From Novosphingobium sp. (GTDB lineage: Bacteria; Pseudomonadota; Alphaproteobacteria; Sphingomonadales; Sphingomonadaceae), in NCBI GenBank assembly GCA_016719755.1, contig JADJYM010000012.1, forward strand, positions 439,001-503,000: 64,000 nucleotides of DNA, given 5' to 3'. The notes below the pieces were generated by a model, which did no database searches, was not told the DNA's origin, and saw only the letters and a list, made by a program, of their open reading frames with translations. Within the stretch, counting starts at the first letter, position 1. Each line of letters starts with the position of its first letter. This document shows positions 1 through 8,989 of this stretch, piece after piece. Both the position numbers and the translations under genes were made by a program.

Positions 1-2
1 GA

Positions 3-638
3 AGCGACCCGGACCACCCCGGCCTGGTCCGCATCTACAAGGACGAGACTTCGCCGCCGGACCACTACGAAAACTCGTGGCATGCCGATACGACCTGGCG
101 CGAAATCCCGCAAATGGGCGCCGTGCTGCGCTGCGTCGCGTGCCCCCCGGTGGGCGGCGACACAATGTGGGCCAACATGGAGCGCGCCTATGACGATCTG
201 GCGGATCACATCAGGGAGACCATCGCCCCGCTGATGGCACGCCATTCGATCGAGGCGAGCTTTGGTGCGCGCATGCCGGCGGAAAAGCGCCTGGCACTCA
301 AGGCCCAGTACCCGGATGCGGAACACCCGGTGGTGCGGACCCATCCGGAAACTGGCCGCAAGAGCCTCTACGTCTGCGGCTTTACCACCCATTTCACCAA
401 TTTCCACACCGCCGCCAATGTCCGTTACGGGCAGGATTTCGCCCCGGGCGGGTCGAACCTGCTGCAATACCTGATCGGGCGGGCGCAGATCCCCGAATAT
501 CAGGTCCGCTGGCGCTGGCGGCCGGGATCGATGGCGATCTGGGACAATCGCTGCACCCAGCACTACGCGGTGAGCGATTATCCCCCCTGCGTCCGCCAGA
601 TGGAACGCGCCGGAATCATTGGCGACAAGCCGTTTTAA
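3..638 (+). CDS. TauD/TfdA family Fe(II)/2-oxoglutarate dioxygenase, 3' part
   Basis: The frame is open from the left edge, so the start lies outside the window; about 211 residues are visible. It reads WHADTTWRE near its start, the H-x-D iron-binding signature of TauD/TfdA dioxygenases, followed by PPVGGDTMWANM. The distal iron-ligand His is in WDNRCTQHYAVSDY near the C-terminus, with the 2-oxoglutarate-binding Arg expected shortly after. Such enzymes hydroxylate small acids, sulfonates, aryloxyalkanoates or betaines. Twelve bases separate it from the next gene, whose Shine-Dalgarno AAGGAGAG overlaps the stop, so they are co-transcribed. A second, clearly different member of the family is encoded at 5837-6748 on the other strand. 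The substrate cannot be read from the sequence. Confidence 0.9.
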   Translation, partial: SDPDHPGLVRIYKDETSPPDHYENSWHADTTWREIPQMGAVLRCVACPPVGGDTMWANMERAYDDLADHIRETIAPLMARHSIEASFGARMPAEKRLALKAQYPDAEHPVVRTHPETGRKSLYVCGFTTHFTNFHTAANVRYGQDFAPGGSNLLQYLIGRAQIPEYQVRWRWRPGSMAIWDNRCTQHYAVSDYPPCVRQMERAGIIGDKPF

Positions 639-649
639 GGAGAGAGGTC

Positions 650-1702
650 ATGCAATTCTTCGACGAAAGCCTGCTGCCCGAAAACCAGGATCCGCTGGTC
701 ATTCAGGTCGCGCCCTATGCTCCCAGCTTCATGCCGCAGGACAGCGACGACATTCCGGTCAGCTTTGCCGAGCAGGTCCAGAAGGCGGTCGATTGCTACA
801 ACGCGGGGGCGACCGTGCTGCACGTCCACGTGCGCGAGCCCGACGGCAAGGGATCGAAGGACCTCGACCGGTTCAACGAGATGCTCGACCGGCTGCGCAC
901 TGCTGTGCCCGATATGGTCCTTCAGGTCGGCGGCTCGATCAGCTTTGCGCCCAAGAGCGATAGCGCCGCGGCTGAATGGCTGGATGACGACACCCGCCAC
1001 ATGCTCGCCGATCTCAAGCCGGCGCCCGATCAGGTCACCATGGTGGTCAACACCAACCAGATGAACGTGATGGAACTGATCACCGAGGAAGACGCCGGCG
1101 GCACCACGATGTGGGATGACTACCGCGAAGCCTATACCGAGATGTATTACGACGGTGGGCCGAAGTTCATGAAGGAACACATGAAGCGGCTGACCGCATC
1201 CGGCATCCAGACCCACTTCCAGATCGGCTGCGCGCGCGATCTGGAAACGGTCGAGCGGCTGGTCCGCGCCGGACATTACATGGGGCCGCTGGTGTGCAAC
1301 TGGGTGGCAATCGGCGGCGGGCACGATGGCCCCAATCCGCGCAACCTGATGGAATTCATCAACCGCCTGCCGCAGAATGCGGTCTGCACGGTCGAAGGCC
1401 TGATGCGCAGCATGTACCCGCTGATCACCATGGGCATCGCCATGGGCCTGCACGTGCGTGTCGGGCAGGAAGACAACCTGTGGGGCCGCAAGGGCGAGCG
1501 CGCCACCTCTGTCCAGCAGATCGAAAAGGCGGTGCGGATCTCGGAAGAACTGTGGCGCCCGATTGCCACCGGCCGGGAAGCCCGCGAGATCTACCAGATC
1601 GGCACTTTCTATTCGAGCGTCGAGGAAACGCTGGAAAAGAACGGCTGGCTGCCCGGGGCTCGTCCCGGTCGCCGCTGGCCCCGGCTTAGCGCCGCCGCGT
1701 GA
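650..1702 (+). CDS. beta-keto acid cleavage enzyme (BKACE, DUF849 family)
   Basis: A 350-residue protein of the 3-keto-5-aminohexanoate cleavage family. These Zn enzymes condense a beta-keto acid with acetyl-CoA to give acetoacetate and a new CoA thioester. The metal-binding H-x-H is in TVLHVHVRE (about residue 60), and the VQVGGS, QIGC and VEG strands of the TIM barrel are recognisable. It has an ideal Shine-Dalgarno. The stop is merged with the GTG start of the next gene (GTGA). Lying directly after a TauD/TfdA dioxygenase, it could cleave a beta-keto acid formed after hydroxylation and oxidation, as in dehydrocarnitine catabolism. Family assignment is firm; substrate is inference. Confidence 0.9.
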   Translation: MQFFDESLLPENQDPLVIQVAPYAPSFMPQDSDDIPVSFAEQVQKAVDCYNAGATVLHVHVREPDGKGSKDLDRFNEMLDRLRTAVPDMVLQVGGSISFAPKSDSAAAEWLDDDTRHMLADLKPAPDQVTMVVNTNQMNVMELITEEDAGGTTMWDDYREAYTEMYYDGGPKFMKEHMKRLTASGIQTHFQIGCARDLETVERLVRAGHYMGPLVCNWVAIGGGHDGPNPRNLMEFINRLPQNAVCTVEGLMRSMYPLITMGIAMGLHVRVGQEDNLWGRKGERATSVQQIEKAVRISEELWRPIATGREAREIYQIGTFYSSVEETLEKNGWLPGARPGRRWPRLSAAA

Positions 1703-2250
1703 CGGCAACCGTTCTCTTCGTTCCCGGCCTCAGGGACCATGTCGAGGACCACTGGCAGACCCACGCCGCCCGGGCCTTTCCCGGATCGGTCACGGTCGAG
1801 CCGCTGACCACCGACCGCCTCTCGCGCAGCGCGCGGGTCGCGGCGGTGGATGCGGCCTTGCAGGCGATTGCCGGGGAAGTGGTCATCGTTGCCCATTCCG
1901 CCGGATGCCTGATGGTCGCGCACTGGGCCAAGGCACCCACCCGGCAGGTGAAGGCGGCGCTGCTTGTCACGCCGGCCGATGTCGAACATCCGCTGCCGCA
2001 GGGCTATCCCGCGCTTGAAGACCTGGGCGCGAATGGCTGGATCCCGATCCCGCGCACGCGCCTGCCCTTTCCCGCAAACGTGGTTGCCAGCCGGAACGAT
2101 CCGCTCGCCCGGTTCGACCGGATCGAGGGCCTGGCCAGTGCATGGGGCGCCGTGCTTCATGATGCCGGTCCGGTGGGGCATCTCAATCCAGCGGGCGGCT
2201 ATGGTCCCTGGCCCGACGGCCACGGGCTGATCGAGCAGTTGCGGCAATAG
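1699..2250 (+). CDS. RBBP9/YdeN-type small alpha/beta hydrolase
   Basis: A 183-residue serine hydrolase of the RBBP9/YdeN type. It starts with GTG overlapping the upstream stop by four bases, so translation is coupled to the keto acid cleavage enzyme. The strand LFVPG is followed by the HW motif typical of the family. The nucleophile elbow is VAHSAGC (Ser at about residue 75), and the acid and base are likely in SRNDP and VGHLN. The protein ends soon after GHLNPAGGYGPWPDG, the usual C-terminus. Members cleave small esters, but few have known substrates. Here it probably supports the catabolic operon. Confidence 0.85.
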   Translation: MTATVLFVPGLRDHVEDHWQTHAARAFPGSVTVEPLTTDRLSRSARVAAVDAALQAIAGEVVIVAHSAGCLMVAHWAKAPTRQVKAALLVTPADVEHPLPQGYPALEDLGANGWIPIPRTRLPFPANVVASRNDPLARFDRIEGLASAWGAVLHDAGPVGHLNPAGGYGPWPDGHGLIEQLRQ

Positions 2251-2276
2251 GCCCGCGCGGGGGAGAGAAAGCAGCC

Positions 2277-3548
2277 ATGGCCGGACCAATCGCCCACGAT
2301 CCCAGCGCACCTGCCGGGCCGGACCGCGCGACCTTCTATGCCTGGCTGGTCTTCGCGCTCAGCTTCGGGCTGCTGATTTCCGACTATATGGCGCGGCAAG
2401 TGCTTAACGCCGTTTTCCCGCTGCTGAAGGCGGAATGGAGCCTGAGCGACGCCCAGCTTGGCCTGCTTTCAGGCGTGGTAGCGGTGATGGTCGGGCTGCT
2501 GACATTTCCGCTGTCGCTCGCCGCGGATCGCTGGGGCCGGGTTCGCAGCCTGACCCTGATGGCGATCCTGTGGAGCCTGGCCACGCTGCTCTGCGCGGCG
2601 GCACGGAGCTTCGAGACCATGCTGATCGGGCGTGCGCTGGTGGGCATCGGCGAGGCGGCCTATGGCAGCGTCGGCATTGCCGTGGTGATTTCGGTCTTCC
2701 CCGCCCGGCTCCGGGCCACATTGTCTGCGGCGTTCATGGCGGGCGGCCTGTTCGGGCAGGTCCTGGGGGTGGCGATTGGCGGGGCGGTTGCCGCCAGCCA
2801 TGGCTGGCGTACGGCCTTTGCCGCCATCGGCCTTGCCGGACTGGTGCTTGGCCTGCTCTATCCCGTGATCGTGCGCGAAGGCAGGATCCGGTTGCTGGCG
2901 GGAGTTTCAGGCGCGGCTGGCGCGGCACGAGCCACCCCGCCGCTGCGCGCCCTGGTCGGCAACCGCTCGGTGCGGCTGGCCTATCTGGGCAGCGGCTTGC
3001 AGATGTTCGCTGCCGGAGCCCTGCCGGCCTGGCTGCCCAGCTACTTCAACCGCTATTACCAGTTGCCGGTCGATCGGGCCGGCACGCTTGCCGCCGTGCT
3101 GCTGCTGATCTGCGGCACGGGCATGATCCTGTGCGGGATCATCAGTGACCGCCTGGCGCGCGACCGCCCGGAAACCAAGATCGTTCTGGCGATCTGCTAT
3201 TCGGTGGGGACAGCGCTGTGCCTGACCATTGCCCTGCTGCTGCCGCCCGGGATTGCGCAACTGGCCATGCTTGGCGCGGCGATGTTTCTGGTGGCGGGCA
3301 CGGTCGGGCCGGTCGGCGCAATGGTCGCCAACCTGACCCCGCTGGCAATCCATGGATCGGCATTTGCCACCCTGACGCTGGCGAACAACCTGATCGGGCT
3401 TGCCCCCGGACCGATCATGACCGGGCGGATTGCCGACGCGACCGGACTGGCGGAGGCGTTCCGTCTCCTTCCTGTGACCTGCCTGCTGGCGGCGGCCACC
3501 TATGCGATGATGCGGCGCAGCTATCTTGCCGATCTGGCCTCCCGCTGA
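2277..3548 (+). CDS. MFS transporter
   Basis: A 423-residue major facilitator with about 12 membrane helices. The cytoplasmic loop signature AADRWGRVRSL lies between helices 2 and 3. The N-terminal region SDYMARQVLNAVFPLLKAEW resembles anion:cation symporter-like carriers of organic acids. It follows the hydrolase by 26 bases and has a strong Shine-Dalgarno (GGGGGAGAG). As last gene of the rightward catabolic operon it most likely imports the operon's substrate. It ends nine bases before the convergent hydrolase gene. Confidence 0.88.
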   Translation: MAGPIAHDPSAPAGPDRATFYAWLVFALSFGLLISDYMARQVLNAVFPLLKAEWSLSDAQLGLLSGVVAVMVGLLTFPLSLAADRWGRVRSLTLMAILWSLATLLCAAARSFETMLIGRALVGIGEAAYGSVGIAVVISVFPARLRATLSAAFMAGGLFGQVLGVAIGGAVAASHGWRTAFAAIGLAGLVLGLLYPVIVREGRIRLLAGVSGAAGAARATPPLRALVGNRSVRLAYLGSGLQMFAAGALPAWLPSYFNRYYQLPVDRAGTLAAVLLLICGTGMILCGIISDRLARDRPETKIVLAICYSVGTALCLTIALLLPPGIAQLAMLGAAMFLVAGTVGPVGAMVANLTPLAIHGSAFATLTLANNLIGLAPGPIMTGRIADATGLAEAFRLLPVTCLLAAATYAMMRRSYLADLASR

Positions 3549-3557
3549 TCGTGGCAA

Positions 3558-4556
3558 TCAGGCCGGACCGGGCAGCACCTGATCGAGGAATGCCTTGAGC
3601 TCACTCGTAACCCGGTCCGGGCTCTCCTCCGGCGCCCCGTGGCCCACGCCGGGCAGCAAGACCTTGCGCACGAGGCTGGGGTAGATCTCTTCCATCCGGT
3701 CATAAAGCGGCTGCATGGCGGTCAGCGCCGGATCAGCCGCTCCGCCCACGAAGATCATGGGTTGAGTAATGGCGTGGCCCGACCAGGCTGCGGTCAGATC
3801 CCAGTTCAGGTCGCGGCAGCGATAGTGCGCCAGCGGCGGGGAGAACCCGCTCGCGCGGTAGTGGCGGACATATTCGGCCAGCGCCTCCTCGCCCAGCCAG
3901 GCCGGGGCATGGCCGGGATCGGGCAGCGTATCGAGCGCGGTTTCGCCGGGCAGGACGATCAGGCGCCAGCGCTCCGCCTCGCTCGCCGTTCCGGAAATCG
4001 CATTGTAGATGCTGCGCAGGCTGACCTCCGGGTCCCGGTCGAACTGGGCGTCCGCCAGCCCGGACTGCTGGAAGTAGTGGTGATAGAAGCGCCCGCCGGT
4101 CTGCGCCTCGATCGCCGCCCAGCCGGCAGAGGGTCGCTGCGCCTCGCGCGGGGGGACCACGGTACTGACCAGCGCCAGCGCGGGGAACAGGTCGGGCCGC
4201 AGCCGCGCCGCTGCCGCCGCCACCCATGCGCCCAGATCGTGCCCGACCAGCACTGCCTGCCGCTCGCCAAGCGCGTGGAGCAGCGCGACGACATCCCCGG
4301 CGCAGTGCAGCACCGTATAGTCGGCGACGTTCGCGGGCTTGCCGCTTTCACCAAATCCGCGAATGTCCGGCACAACCACGCGGTAGCCCGCCCCGGCCAG
4401 CGCGGCGATCTGGTTGCGCCATTCGAACCAGGTATAGGGAAAGCCGTGGAGCAGGATCACCAGCGGCCCGGCCCCCTCCTCGACAAAGTGGATCGCTATA
4501 CCATTGGCCTCGACCGTACGATGGGCGAAGCTGGCGGGATCGTTGAGGTTGCGCAT
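3558..4556 (-). CDS. epoxide hydrolase-like alpha/beta hydrolase
   Basis: A 332-residue alpha/beta hydrolase of the epoxide hydrolase/haloalkane dehalogenase branch. It shows the oxyanion motif LHGFPYTWFEWR, the conserved PDIRGFGESGKP, and an acidic nucleophile in VGHDLGAW, where Asp replaces Ser as in epoxide hydrolases. The catalytic His is in PGVGHGAPEE near the C-terminus. A cap domain occupies about residues 140-240. It is the last gene of the leftward unit dioxygenase, MFS transporter, hydrolase, 21 bases after the transporter. Asp rather than Ser makes C-O or C-halogen cleavage more likely than simple esterase activity. Confidence 0.87.
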   Translation of the reverse strand: MRNLNDPASFAHRTVEANGIAIHFVEEGAGPLVILLHGFPYTWFEWRNQIAALAGAGYRVVVPDIRGFGESGKPANVADYTVLHCAGDVVALLHALGERQAVLVGHDLGAWVAAAAARLRPDLFPALALVSTVVPPREAQRPSAGWAAIEAQTGGRFYHHYFQQSGLADAQFDRDPEVSLRSIYNAISGTASEAERWRLIVLPGETALDTLPDPGHAPAWLGEEALAEYVRHYRASGFSPPLAHYRCRDLNWDLTAAWSGHAITQPMIFVGGAADPALTAMQPLYDRMEEIYPSLVRKVLLPGVGHGAPEESPDRVTSELKAFLDQVLPGPA

Positions 4557-4577
4557 TGCGATGTTCCAAACTGATCG

Positions 4578-5840
4578 TCAGACCGCGTGCACGGCGCCCG
4601 GGCGGCCGACAGACTTTCCGGCGCGATAGGCGGCCCACAGGAATCCCAGCGCGATGAAGGCGACCAGGTCCGCGCCCAGCAGCGGCCAGGTCCAGGCGTC
4701 GGCCCGGCCGGCGCTGGCCAGCCACTGGCTGCCGATGCCGATGGCCATCGCCAGGCCACCGATCATCAGGATGTTAAGCGCCAGGATGTTGATGCCGGTA
4801 GCCGTGGCCTTGAGGTGCGGCGGCAGTTCCGCCTCGATCACGGTGAACACGGGACCATAGAGCATGGTCATGAACAGCACCGATGCCGCCATTCCCGCGA
4901 TGAACAATGGATCACCGGCCGGAAGCAGGCGATAGGCCAGGATCAGCGGGACCAGCGCGGCAAGGACGATCATGGTCGACAATGCCCGGTCCAGCGCGAA
5001 GCGCCGCTGCGCCCAGTCGGCCAGCAAGCCCGAACCGACCGAGCCGGCCAGCCCGAAGGTCACGAATATCACGCCGTACAGGCTGTTCGCGTCAACCTGG
5101 GCCATGCCCTTGTCATCGTGCAGCCACAGCTGGACGAACGGGCTGGTGGCCACGTGGGCATGAAGGAACACTATCGCCAGCGAGGCCCAGCGCAGCCGCC
5201 GGTTGGCGCGGAACATCGCCCACCACTGCCCCAGCTGCCCGCCGATCGACACAGCCTCGCTCGCCTGCGGGACGGGATCGCGCACCCGCGAAACCGCGAA
5301 GGTAGCCGCGATGCCGATCAGGCCCATCATCAGAAAGCAGCCCCGCCAGCCCAGCGTGGGGCCCAGCAGGCCGGCAATCAGGAAGCTGCCGCCAATTCCC
5401 AGCGGAATCCCGGCAAAGAACAGTCCGATGGCGGCGGCCTTGTGGCGATCAGGGGTGCGCGACAGGATGATGTTGGACGCGGTTGGCACCAGCGTCGCTT
5501 CACCTGCCGCAACCAGCGGGCGCGCGGCCAGCATGGTCCAGAACCCCTGCGCCATTCCCGCCAGCGCGGTGAACAGGCTCCACACCGCGACCCCGCCGGT
5601 CAGCACCCGTACCCGCCCCAGCCGGTCGGCGAGCAGGCCCGCCGCGACCGAGGTAAAGGCATAGACCCCGCTGAACGCCAGGCCGGCGATCAGGGCAAAG
5701 GCGCTGCGCGACAATTGCAGGTCGCGCATGATGTCGGCGGCAAAAGCGGCAACCAGCTGCCTGTCGATCTGGTTGACGATGTGCAGGACCAGAAAGAACA
5801 GGACCAGCTTTAACGGCACCCGCTGGACGGGTGTGGTCAT
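4578..5840 (-). CDS. MFS transporter
   Basis: A 420-residue major facilitator. The start chosen is the ATG whose last base is shared with the TGA of the upstream dioxygenase (ATGA overlap). Longer readings would run through the dioxygenase. The first helix region VLHIVNQIDRQLVAAFAADI and the loop motif LLADRLGRVRVL are typical of the ACS/spinster-like branch of the family. It resembles the carrier at 2277-3548 in type but is clearly diverged. Position between dioxygenase and hydrolase suggests uptake of their substrate. Confidence 0.87.
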   Translation of the reverse strand: MTTPVQRVPLKLVLFFLVLHIVNQIDRQLVAAFAADIMRDLQLSRSAFALIAGLAFSGVYAFTSVAAGLLADRLGRVRVLTGGVAVWSLFTALAGMAQGFWTMLAARPLVAAGEATLVPTASNIILSRTPDRHKAAAIGLFFAGIPLGIGGSFLIAGLLGPTLGWRGCFLMMGLIGIAATFAVSRVRDPVPQASEAVSIGGQLGQWWAMFRANRRLRWASLAIVFLHAHVATSPFVQLWLHDDKGMAQVDANSLYGVIFVTFGLAGSVGSGLLADWAQRRFALDRALSTMIVLAALVPLILAYRLLPAGDPLFIAGMAASVLFMTMLYGPVFTVIEAELPPHLKATATGINILALNILMIGGLAMAIGIGSQWLASAGRADAWTWPLLGADLVAFIALGFLWAAYRAGKSVGRPGAVHAV

Positions 5841-6748
5841 GCCGCAGCTTTGAGCGGGGTGGCGGTCTGACCGGCCCAGGCGGTCGGCTTCATGCTTTCC
5901 GACCAGGCGGCGACCCGGTGCAGCAGCCGCGACCCCGAGGTGACATCCCCGGACACGCCGTAATGGGTCGTGCCGATATTGTCCCACATCGCCACGTCGC
6001 CCGGTTCCCACTGGTGGCGGACCTGCAGTTCGGGAACCTTGCTCATGTCATTGGCGATCTTGATCAGCGCCTCGCTGACTTCCGCTTCGTAGCCCTTGAT
6101 CCGCTGGATATAGGCATTGCCGACGAACAGACAGGGCTTGCCCGTGGCATGGTGGCCCACGACCGCCGGATGGACCGCGTGTTCGCGGTTCGCGGCGATC
6201 TTCTCGATCATCGCTTCGTCGCCAAAGTCATGGCGCATCGCCAAGTAGAGCGAATCATGCTCCATCTCGATGCTGCTGAACAGCACCTTCAGCGCATCGG
6301 GCAGGCGGTCAAAGGCCGAGGTCATGCTGGCCCACATCGTGTCCGCGCCGAACGGCACTTCGCTCGCCTGAAGTACCGACATGATGTTGGGATGCTTGCG
6401 CGCGGTCACGTCGTGGTGCCACAGGTCGGTGGTTGCCTTGGCATGATCGGTCTTGAGCTTGCGCACGACCATCACTTCGGGATGACCTTCATCGGCCATG
6501 GTCGGCGCGAAGGTGTGTTTTTCCAGCCGGTCGCCAAAGCCAAGGGCAACCTGCTTCATCTGATCGAAGCTGAGGTTCTGCTTGCGGGCGAACAGCGCGC
6601 CATAGGTCCACAGCGCGTCGCGCAGATCGGCCATGCCCCGCTCGTTCAACTCGGAAAGGTGGCATCCCTCGATCCATCCGCCGATCACCGGGGTGCGCGG
6701 AACGACGCGGAACTGCGAATAGTCGCGGGCTTCAAGCGCTGCTTGCAT
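5837..6748 (-). CDS. TauD/TfdA family Fe(II)/2-oxoglutarate dioxygenase
   Basis: A 303-residue dioxygenase covering the whole family domain. Iron ligands are visible as DLWHHDVT (H-x-D) and the distal His in WDNIGTTHYGVSG, with the 2-oxoglutarate-binding Arg in SRLLHRVA. The ATG at 6748 was preferred to one 21 codons upstream because it is preceded by GGGAGAG at good spacing and the upstream stretch lacks similarity to the fold. It is the first gene of a leftward operon with an MFS transporter and an epoxide hydrolase-like enzyme, and is divergent from an AraC-type regulator. Substrate unknown: taurine-, aryloxyacetate- or alkylsulfate-type acids are all possible. Confidence 0.9.
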   Translation of the reverse strand: MQAALEARDYSQFRVVPRTPVIGGWIEGCHLSELNERGMADLRDALWTYGALFARKQNLSFDQMKQVALGFGDRLEKHTFAPTMADEGHPEVMVVRKLKTDHAKATTDLWHHDVTARKHPNIMSVLQASEVPFGADTMWASMTSAFDRLPDALKVLFSSIEMEHDSLYLAMRHDFGDEAMIEKIAANREHAVHPAVVGHHATGKPCLFVGNAYIQRIKGYEAEVSEALIKIANDMSKVPELQVRHQWEPGDVAMWDNIGTTHYGVSGDVTSGSRLLHRVAAWSESMKPTAWAGQTATPLKAAA

Positions 6749-6804
6749 CTTACTCTCCCATGTATTCTTGTGCGGCCCTGATAGCCGTTCTGCAAGGCCC
6801 TGAT

Positions 6805-6841
6805 TTGACATTCCGGGTCAAAAATTGAACATTTCGGGACA
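6805..6841. promoter_or_regulatory. two direct repeats, likely AraC-family operator
   Basis: ACATTCCGGGTCA (6808-6820) and ACATTTCGGGACA (6829-6841) differ at two positions and are offset by exactly 21 bp, two helical turns. They lie between the AraC-family gene and the divergent dioxygenase. Tandem half-sites two turns apart are the usual way AraC-type proteins bind DNA. The second repeat runs into an upstream ATG, arguing that the regulator starts further downstream. Confidence 0.6.
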
Positions 6842-6861
6842 TGGTGCGCGATTCCATCCCC

Positions 6862-7824
6862 ATGGCCCGCAGCGCGGTGCTCGACGGGTTCGAAACGACG
6901 GCGCGGGCCTGCGGGCTCGATCCGGCCAGTCTGCTGCGCCAGGCCGGCATTCCGCAGGCCAGCCTGCGAGATCCCGAACTGCCCGTGCCGACAGCCAGCA
7001 TCGTCACCCTGCTGGAACAGGCCGGCAGCGCTGCGGCAAATCCTTCGTTCGGGCTGCTGATGGCGCAGGCCCGGGGCTTTTCGGTCCTTGGGCTGGTCGC
7101 CCTGATCATGCGCGAGCAGCCCGACCTGCGCAGCGCGCTGATCAGCCTGACCCGGCTGGGCTGGGCACAGGCCGAAGCGCTGGAATCCTCTCTTGAGGAC
7201 GATGGCGAAACCGCGATCCTGACCCTGACTCTTGCCCCCGGACTACCCCGCCCGGCGACCCAGACCTTCGAACTGGCGGTGGCCGCGATTGTCCGGCTGC
7301 TGCGTCATTTCCTGGGGCCCGCCTGGTCACCCCAGATGCTGATCTTCAGCCATCGCCGACCGATCGATACCGCTCCCTATGGGCGGTGCCTGGGCGTAAC
7401 GCCGGTCTTCCGGATGGAGCGCAATTCGATCGTCATGCTGACGGCGGACCTCGACCAGCCAATCGCCCATGCCGACCCGGCCTTTGGCCGCCAGCTGGAA
7501 CGGCTGGTCGAACGGTCGACGCAGCAACGCGGCGCGGCGCGCAGCCAGCAGGTGAGCGAGGCGATCCGCCGGATGCTGCCGACGGGCCAGTGCAATGCGC
7601 CCGGCATTGCCGATCTGTTCGGAGTCGATCGCCGGACCCTGCACCGCTGGCTGGCTGACGAAGGGGTGAGTTTTTCGCGGTTGCTCGACGAGGCGCGCTG
7701 CGCCCTCTGCGCGCAGTATCGCGGCGAAGGCAGCCATACGCTCACCGAGATTGCCGAACTGCTGGGCTTCTCCAGCCTCAGCGCCTATTCGCGCTGGAGG
7801 CGGCTGAAGCGCCTGGCGGAGTGA
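6862..7824 (+). CDS. AraC-family transcriptional regulator (Arabinose_bd type)
   Basis: About 320 residues. The N-terminal two thirds look like the ligand-binding domain found in OruR/ArgR-type AraC proteins, with GFSVLGLVALIMREQPDLRSAL. The C-terminal two helix-turn-helix units include TLHRWLADEGVSFSRLLDEARC and LLGFSSLSAYSRW. The start MARSAVLDGF matches the usual beginning of the family; an ATG 21 bases upstream lies in a likely operator repeat. No clear Shine-Dalgarno precedes either. It probably activates the divergent dioxygenase operon in response to its substrate. Confidence 0.88.
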   Translation: MARSAVLDGFETTARACGLDPASLLRQAGIPQASLRDPELPVPTASIVTLLEQAGSAAANPSFGLLMAQARGFSVLGLVALIMREQPDLRSALISLTRLGWAQAEALESSLEDDGETAILTLTLAPGLPRPATQTFELAVAAIVRLLRHFLGPAWSPQMLIFSHRRPIDTAPYGRCLGVTPVFRMERNSIVMLTADLDQPIAHADPAFGRQLERLVERSTQQRGAARSQQVSEAIRRMLPTGQCNAPGIADLFGVDRRTLHRWLADEGVSFSRLLDEARCALCAQYRGEGSHTLTEIAELLGFSSLSAYSRWRRLKRLAE

Positions 7825-7863
7825 TCCGCCTTGCCCGTGCCCGCATCGCCAGGCTGGCGGGTG

Positions 7864-8838
7864 TCACACCGGCGAATGCGGCAGCTTTGCCGAGAGCGCC
7901 TTAGAATCCACATAGGTCAGCGCGGCCAGATCCTGCACGATATGGCCCAGCGATTTGTAGAGCGTGACCTGCCCGGCCGCTTCGCGCCCGCCAAGGGTGC
8001 CGTTCAGGACCTCGCCGATCTCGCCCCGGATATGGTCATCGCCGACCAGGCCCTCGGCCCGGGCGACCAGGAATTCAGCGGCAGCGGCCAGCGCGGAGGC
8101 GCGGCTATCGGCGATGTAGCGGGCTCGGGCGACCAGCGCGCTATCGATCTCGACCGGCCCGGCATGGCTGGAGCCGACGATGTTGAGGTGCGTGCCTTCA
8201 CGCACCCATTCGTCCAGCAGGATGGGTGTGGCGGCCCCGGTGACCGTGCAGATCACGTCGGCAGCGGTTGCGGCGGCGCGCGGATCGGGCTCGGCGCGCA
8301 GCGGCACGGCCACTTGCCCGGCAAGGTCGGCCACCAGCGCCTCGGCCGCGGCTGCGGAGCGTCCCCAGACAAGGATTTCGTCAAACGGGCGGATCGCCGC
8401 CATGGCCTGCACGTGGCTGCGGGCCTGCTCGCCCGTGCCGAAGATCGCGGCGCGGCGGGCATCGGGCCGGGCCAGGGCATCGGTCGCCACGGCAGAGGCG
8501 GCGGCCGTGCGGATCTGGGTAATGGCTTCGGCATCGCCCAGCGCGACCGGCTCGCCGCTGTCACGATCAAACAGCACCACGATCCCGCGATGGCGTGAGC
8601 GGCCCGGGCGATCCGGCTCGGAATAGGCGGTGATGACTTTCGCCCCCATGCCTTGGGGCGCGACCAGGCTGCCCGGCATCAGCGCGAAAAGCTTGCCCGG
8701 CGCGATCGTGGTGATCGAGCGCAGCGGCTGCGGCGTGCCATCGGCGCTGAACTGCGCCATCGCCTGGCGCACGGCGGAAATGCAGCCCGGCATGTCGAGC
8801 AGGCGGTGAACAGCGGCAGCATCGTGGAAGCGAATCAT
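7864..8838 (-). CDS. ornithine cyclodeaminase / mu-crystallin family protein
   Basis: A 324-residue NAD(P)-dependent enzyme. The Rossmann motif IFGTGEQARSHVQAM (about residue 130) and the substrate-side stretch GMGAKVITAYSEPDR are typical. Family members include ornithine cyclodeaminase, ketimine reductase and alanine dehydrogenase. The start at 8838 was chosen because the frame upstream encodes low-complexity sequence antisense to the next gene. It lies tail to tail with the AraC gene and head to head with a peptidase gene, so it may belong to the amino acid/peptide region to its right. Confidence 0.87.
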   Translation of the reverse strand: MIRFHDAAAVHRLLDMPGCISAVRQAMAQFSADGTPQPLRSITTIAPGKLFALMPGSLVAPQGMGAKVITAYSEPDRPGRSRHRGIVVLFDRDSGEPVALGDAEAITQIRTAAASAVATDALARPDARRAAIFGTGEQARSHVQAMAAIRPFDEILVWGRSAAAAEALVADLAGQVAVPLRAEPDPRAAATAADVICTVTGAATPILLDEWVREGTHLNIVGSSHAGPVEIDSALVARARYIADSRASALAAAAEFLVARAEGLVGDDHIRGEIGEVLNGTLGGREAAGQVTLYKSLGHIVQDLAALTYVDSKALSAKLPHSPV

Positions 8839-8989
8839 GGCATGACTATGCGGCAGGCGCCGCGCGAAGTTTATGCCTTTCAATGCCCGCCGGCAGACTT
8901 GATCTTGCGCGCGGCCCGGCAACCGGTCCGCGCGGGGGGAAGACAATCCGCGCGGATCGCCTAGGCTGTGACGGCAGAAGGAGTACGGC

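Noticed and set aside
635..1708. Open frame opposite the keto acid cleavage gene
   Set aside because: Covers exactly the sense gene and shows no domain; the sense product is unmistakable.
7848..7860. Inverted repeat CGCCAGGCTGGCG between convergent genes as a terminator
   Set aside because: The one-base loop is too small for a stable hairpin.
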